Assembly (NCBI RefSeq): GCF_014805685.1
Contig: NC_060893.1
Coordinates: 11,871,273 to 11,935,272, forward strand
Direction: 5' to 3'
From: Silurus meridionalis
Lineage: Eukaryota > Chordata > Actinopteri > Siluriformes > Siluridae
Length of the DNA: 64,000 nt
Shown here: piece by piece, positions 39,001 through 64,000 of the stretch
Layout of the letters: each line of letters begins with the position of its first letter
Numbering within the stretch: position 1 is the stretch's first letter
The notes under the pieces: generated by a model
Told to the model about the DNA's origin: nothing
Database searches by the model: none
Seen by the model: only the letters and a program-made list of their open reading frames with translations
Made by a program: the position numbers and the translations under genes

Positions 39001-40712
39001 CGGCAGTAATGTATTTCTCTCAGAATCCTCTCCGGCCCAGCAGGGTTATTCCTGGATGGACTGTAGCATAAGTAGGTGTAAGTGTGTCTCACACTGCCTC
39101 TGTGGCAGCTGCACTGGAAATTGGTTATCTGCCTTCTAGCACAGCTCTGTCCAACTGAGAATGTAGTTCCAAGGACAACTGAAATATACAGAATTTACTA
39201 GTATAAGGCACTTTTGGATACTTTTAGGTGCAATTTTACATTTACAATACAGCAAGCTACTAAAATAAACTATTTACAGTATTTAAAATCATTATGTTAA
39301 TAATGGCCACAGTTTACATGCTGATATAATTTATATTACAGGAAACATAGAGCAATGATGTACTGACTAAGAGTGGTCTCTTTAGGGTCTGTGGGCTGAT
39401 ATGAGCTCAGGGTGGAGCACTGCAGGATCATTTCCTCATCAGTTTTCACTAGGTTGTCCTGTGTCCTCCTAAATTTTTGGTAGATGGAAGAAACACAAAA
39501 TTACCCTAGGTGTCAATAAGTGCATATAAAGTGCCGTCTTGAGTGGATTGAATTCCTGACTCATGCCAACTGTTACCCGGGGCAGGCTCCAGACATACCA
39601 CAACCCTGACCACAATAAAGTTGTTGCAGGAGATGAGTGAATTACATGCACTTCTTTCTACTTACGACATATTTATATCCTTGTAAATGGGCAAATTAAT
39701 TCCAAGCTAAAGTCTTTAGAGTGTACAAGCAAAGACTTCTCATCATTGTAACACCACCAATGGTGTAAAAAGGAATTGTGTGGAAGCCTTTGAGGTAAAG
39801 TGGAGCTTTGTGCTCTCATCACAAGGTGGCAGTATTAGCGCAGTAACACACAGTTCACTGCAGTAAAATTCATACTACCTACATGTCAAAACAAACTGCA
39901 GAAGCCAAACGTTCAAATGTGCATGTTATGGTGATAATGTAGGCCAGTGTAGCAGAACGTGCTCTAAAAAAACAGGAGAAACAGATGGTTCGATTTAGGG
40001 TTGTGGATATCATAGAATTAAAGAAACAAAGTAAAGAGGAGATAAATATAGCGCTTAGATACATATCAAAAAAGAGATACATATATAATACATGTGATTG
40101 TATTAATTATGAACACTGCATTCATCCTGTCCTTTTCTCTCTCAAGTACTATCCTTTTCTTTCTCACCCTTTCTCTGATTTTTACACACCCCTCCTCTCT
40201 CTGTGATGATGGTATGTGGCCATTTGGTGCTGCATTGCCTACATGATTTAAGAAAATGACACCTATGTTCATAAGGTCTGCCATGATAGTGTTGTGATGT
40301 ACGTGGTAATGTGCTGCCCAGTTTACACAGGCCTCTGACATTGAATTATGTGTTTGACTCTTTTCACACTACCTACTGCCCAGGCTTGATATCTGTTTTT
40401 CTCACTAGTCAACTCCATTTTGACTGTTCATTCAATTCATTTGTTTAACTCCATAAAGCAATCACATTAGCCCCTAAAACCAAGGACTGTAAAAGCTCAT
40501 TTTAAGGATGGTTTGCATGCAGAATCAAGTTGATGCCAAATAAATACTGAAAGGGATAAATGTAAGGGACTGTGGAAGAGAGTAATGCAGGCCAAGAGAG
40601 TAAAGAGAGAAATTGGTGTAGCAAAAAAAGCAGTTTAAACTCTATTCATGTGTGTGATTACCACTTACAAGACTTTGTTCCCTTAACAAAAAAACTGAAA
40701 ACCTGTTACGGA
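36051..40712. other. Non-coding intergenic stretch
   Basis: I find no supported exon, RNA gene or complete transposon on either strand. The open frames here are short and lack splice signals or recognisable motifs. Confidence 0.5.
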
Positions 40713-41081
40713 AAACTTCTTATAATTATCTTCTTCTTCTTCTTCTTCTCCTTCTTCTTCTTCTTCTTCTTCTTCTTCTTCTTCTTCTTCTCCTTCTTCT
40801 TCTTCTTCTTCTTCTCCTTCTTCTTCTTCTTCTTCTTCTTCTTCTCCTTCTTCTGCTTCTTCTTTCGGCTTCTCCCATTAGGGGTCGCCACAGCGGATCA
40901 TCCGTCTCCATACCCCTCTGTCCTCTACATCTGCCTCTTTCAACCCAACTACCTGCATGTCTTCCCTCACCACATCCATAAACCTCCTCCTTGGCCTTCC
41001 TCTTTTCCTCCTTCCTGGCAGCTCCATCCTCAGCATTCTCCGATATACCCCATGTCCCTCCTCTAAACTTCTTATAATTAT
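40713..41081 (-). mobile_element. 5'-truncated non-LTR retrotransposon with target-site duplication
   Basis: The minus strand encodes the C-terminal end of a LINE reverse-transcriptase ORF (RRMLRMELPGRRKRGRP, RFMDVVREDMQVVG, WRRMIRCGDP, stop). A short 3' tail continues into a long (GAA)n tract at 40,730-40,865. The insert, 40,730-41,064, is flanked by a perfect 17-bp repeat, AAACTTCTTATAATTAT, at 40,713-40,729 and 41,065-41,081. The RTE-like assignment is a best guess. Only about 60 codons remain, so it cannot move by itself. Confidence 0.88.
40730..40865. repeat. (TTC)n microsatellite, 3' tail of the LINE fragment
   Basis: About 135 bp of TTC with occasional TCC. On the minus strand it is a purine (GAA)n tail directly following the LINE 3' end. 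The long poly-Phe, poly-Lys and poly-Arg frames here are artefacts of this repeat. Confidence 0.95.
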
Positions 41082-41348
41082 AAAATCTTATATTGGACTC
41101 CAAATGTAGTCAGCCAAGATAAAATAAAATATAATATAAAAAAAATATTTAAAAAATATATACCAATATATAATACAATTTAAAAACCTCAACATTTGTA
41201 ACATTTACTCTTTCTAGTTCTTTCTGTGAATTTTGGTGCCATCAGATGGATGCACTTTAATGTAAAGGTGTCTACAAACACAGTCACAGATACTTCATCA
41301 GGGGAAGTATACATTTTATAGGTTTTAATGTTTATAGTAACAACTAAT

Positions 41349-41925
41349 CAAGTTAAGTCAAGAAGCTTTTATTGTCATTTCAACCATATAAAGCTGACAC
41401 AGTACACAGACAATGTTTCTTCAAAACCCTGATGCTACATAAAACAACACAGAGCTACATCAAACTACATAGAGCTACATAACAGAAACAGAGCTAAGGA
41501 CTAAGTACATTTAAGTTGCCCTCGTCCAATAAAGTGCATTGTGTGCAAACTAGTGCAAACAGTGCAAGAAAAAATACAATACAGGACAGTGTGGGATATA
41601 TATACCAAACACATAATAGCACAGACCAGTAAAACTACTGTATAATACGTTATACAGTGCAATGTGCAAAAGAGGAAGATAAATGAGTGTATTGTAAACA
41701 TAAACACAATGTTGTGCAAAAACAGCAAGAGCAGCAATCAATAGGTGTGCAAAACAGCATGTAAACAGTATAATATGATTATAATATAACATGGGTGGTG
41801 CTGAAGACATGGACATGTATGAATTGAAATGAGCATTGAGTGAGTTCAGGTTGTAACAGTTCAGTAACACACAGTTGAGTAAGTGTATGTGTGGGTTTGG
41901 TACAGTTCAGTTCTGTGGGTCTAAT
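41349..41925. repeat. Teleost-type interspersed repeat
   Basis: It begins AGTCAAGAAGCTTTTATTGT and contains the repeated AACACAGAGCTACAT and CTAGTGCAAACAGTGCAAG plus an ATACAGGACAGTGTGGGAT stretch. I recognise this arrangement from a repeat widespread in fish. The family name is uncertain and the right end is approximate. Confidence 0.6.
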
Positions 41926-43083
41926 TCACAGGTACTTGTATGTAGACTATTACACAATATAATGTTCATAATAAACATATTACAACATGCTGTAAAGATT
42001 TCTATTAGCAATTAATAACAGTTTTTCCACCACAGGAGTCTTCATGGCAGATGAGTTTGTGTTTTTTAGGTTGCTCTGTAACATGACAAGCTGTGTTTTG
42101 TTATATTATCAGGAAGACGAGAAAACTAAGGCTGCTTAGTAAAATGTTTGTATTGGCGATAATATAAGGGATAACAGGAGCTAACCCATCTCGTGGATGT
42201 TCCACAAGACAAAATGGGTAATGTAAAAATTATATGTAATACTTATTTTTTTAATATAAAAAATAGGCCACTGGCAATTGGATGTATGTTTTCAAAGAAA
42301 AATAACTTGCCATTGATTGTTTTTATGTAACCTGATATAACAAATGTATTTGATAGCGTTTGTTTACATGAACATTAACGCTTATTTACATTATTGTTGT
42401 ATACTGTACATGATATAATTGTTAATAGCACTTTTTTTGTCTTGCTTTATTTCACTTATTTTTAAGTATTTGGATTGGGAACAGGCACTCAGTCTCAAGC
42501 AGTTGAGGGTTCAGTATAGCTATAAAAACCTATCAATCATTTGATCTCACTGTACATTTTTTTACTGCCTGTGCCAGCACTGTGTATGATTTGTGACTTT
42601 ACCAAGGGTCAGTTTTGGCTGCATGAGTGTTAAAAGGATAAAAATGCCTCTATATCTTGATATAGAAAGGTCTTGCAATACCATTACATGGTAGCCCATA
42701 AGTCAAAACCACTCAACCATGTCATTAAAAGAAGACTCAGCACCTGTGTGACTTGCATTTTCTGATCAGCAAATCAGAAAACTACACAGCATTGGAAAGA
42801 AAAATATATTTGTGTCTGCAGGAGTGTGGATTGAAGTCCAGAAGTGGGTATACAGTGAGATGCCATTTTTGGTGATTGAAAAAAGCTATAGTTATAAGTT
42901 AATATAAGTTATAAAGACAGAGTAATGGAACCTTTGCTATGATGATTAATAACAAGTGCACTGTTGTTCAGAGGTGCTGGCAATTTGTTCTTGGCTGAGC
43001 TTGTGTAGCTAAACAAAGGAATGGCAATCACTAAAACTCACTAAAAGCAGGAGCTGTCAAGTTTTTGCATCTAGGAAACACAT

Positions 43084-43086
<3 letters not shown>
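41926..43086. other. Non-coding stretch left of the ano3 promoter
   Basis: AT-rich; I see nothing in it that I can support as a gene or element. Confidence 0.45.

Positions 43087-43158
<72 letters not shown>
43087..43158. repeat. (TA)n microsatellite
   Basis: About 70 bp of uninterrupted alternating TA. It is perfectly self-complementary and could extrude as a cruciform. Confidence 0.97.
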
Positions 43159-43161
<3 letters not shown>

Positions 43162-43299
43162 CAACACATTTGCAGCCCAAAGGTATTTCAGAGACATAAT
43201 TTAACAAATCATTAGGCAAGTGTGGTCTGGGTTTATTTACTGGAACATTTGAACTTTTGGGGTTATGCTTAATGGGCTCTTGGAGGTCTCTGGACCATA

Positions 43300-43952
43300 A
43301 AGTTAAGATCTGCCAATACTGTGGAGCATTCAGCTCGAGCGTGCACCGTGACTTTGTGCGTGTTTGGTAAGGACTGGAAAATGTTGGCCAGTTGGAAACT
43401 GGTCCCTTGCTGGAAATCTCTATAGAGACACTCGCTCATTACTGAAAGCTGATGCTGAGCTCGGAGTAAATGATATGACGCAAACTATGCTTCGGTGTCC
43501 CCTACATCCGCTCTCATTTTTCTCCTGACACTGGTCAAATACACCAGGGCCGCTCGGCTTTTCGTCACGGCGCAGTGGAGAGGAGAGGAGAGGACAGGAC
43601 AGGACAGGAGAGGAGAGAACGGAGGAGGAATCCTGTCCTGGCCACACATTAGCTTTAACGTAGCGGAAAAACCCGAGTCCTTCTCACACATTACGAGTGG
43701 ATTTGGTGAACCGGGTCGACTTTTTGTTCCCCGGTTCGTTTCTATGACAACAACCACGGCTCGACAAGAGTTCGGTGCGTGACGGTTTGCGCACGGTTTG
43801 CGCAGTTCGGTGTAAGGGGGTTGGGTAGGCGGAAACACCCACGGCATATCCCACCAACCATCCATCCTTCCTTCCTTCAGCCCGATGTATACACCTTCTA
43901 TTTACGAGTGCGGACTTTTCTCCAACCTCTGGGAACTCAACGGGACGCCACT
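43300..43952 (+). promoter_or_regulatory. ano3: CpG-richer ano3 promoter and 5' untranslated region
   Basis: The sequence from about 43,330 is clearly GC- and CpG-richer than its flanks (CCGCTCGGCTTTTCGTCACG, GGTTTGCGCACGG). It ends at the well-placed ano3 start codon at 43,953. A purine tract of AGGAG/ACAGG repeats lies at about 43,577-43,630. No TATA box or transcription start can be fixed by eye. Confidence 0.65.

Positions 43953-64000
<20,048 letters not shown>

Noticed and set aside
40572..41103. Poly-Phe, poly-Lys and poly-Arg frames
   Set aside because: They come from the (TTC)n tract at the tail of the LINE fragment.

Overview
The window is nuclear DNA of a vertebrate, almost certainly a teleost fish. 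It has spliced genes with GT-AG introns, AT-rich non-coding DNA, long microsatellites and interspersed repeats of teleost type. Every protein I recognise has a vertebrate orthologue. An ostariophysan such as a catfish would fit the repeats, but that is inference.

Positions 1-23,330 are one unbroken satellite array, open on the left. The usual monomer is about 310 bp. I count 72 copies of a tRNA-like module, all readable on the minus strand, each with an RNA polymerase III type A box and B box followed by a T-run. Shortened monomers, variant classes and block duplications show that the array has higher-order structure. The array ends abruptly near 23,330.

Positions 23,331-33,383 hold two genes in head-to-head orientation. 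svip (minus strand, four exons, 82 residues) encodes the small p97/VCP-interacting protein with a Gly-2 lipidation start and an intact VCP-interacting motif. A C2H2 zinc-finger gene (plus strand, three recognised coding exons, about 490 residues) starts with a retrotransposon Gag/SCAN-like domain and ends with six zinc fingers, the first degenerate.

Positions 33,384-43,300 are mostly non-coding. They hold a CpG-richer exon-like patch near 36.0 kb, a 5'-truncated non-LTR retrotransposon with a perfect 17-bp target-site duplication, and a teleost-type interspersed repeat.

From about 43.3 kb to the right edge lies the 5' half of ano3 (anoctamin 3, TMEM16C), plus strand. A CpG-richer first-exon region precedes a 9.5-kb first intron, and ten coding exons give 356 residues of the cytosolic N-terminus. 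The gene continues beyond 64,000, so the membrane domain is not in the window. Intron 1 carries a 657-bp element with terminal inverted repeats.

From memory, svip and ano3 both map to human 11p14, so the pair fits conserved synteny. The three genes share no pathway that I can see.
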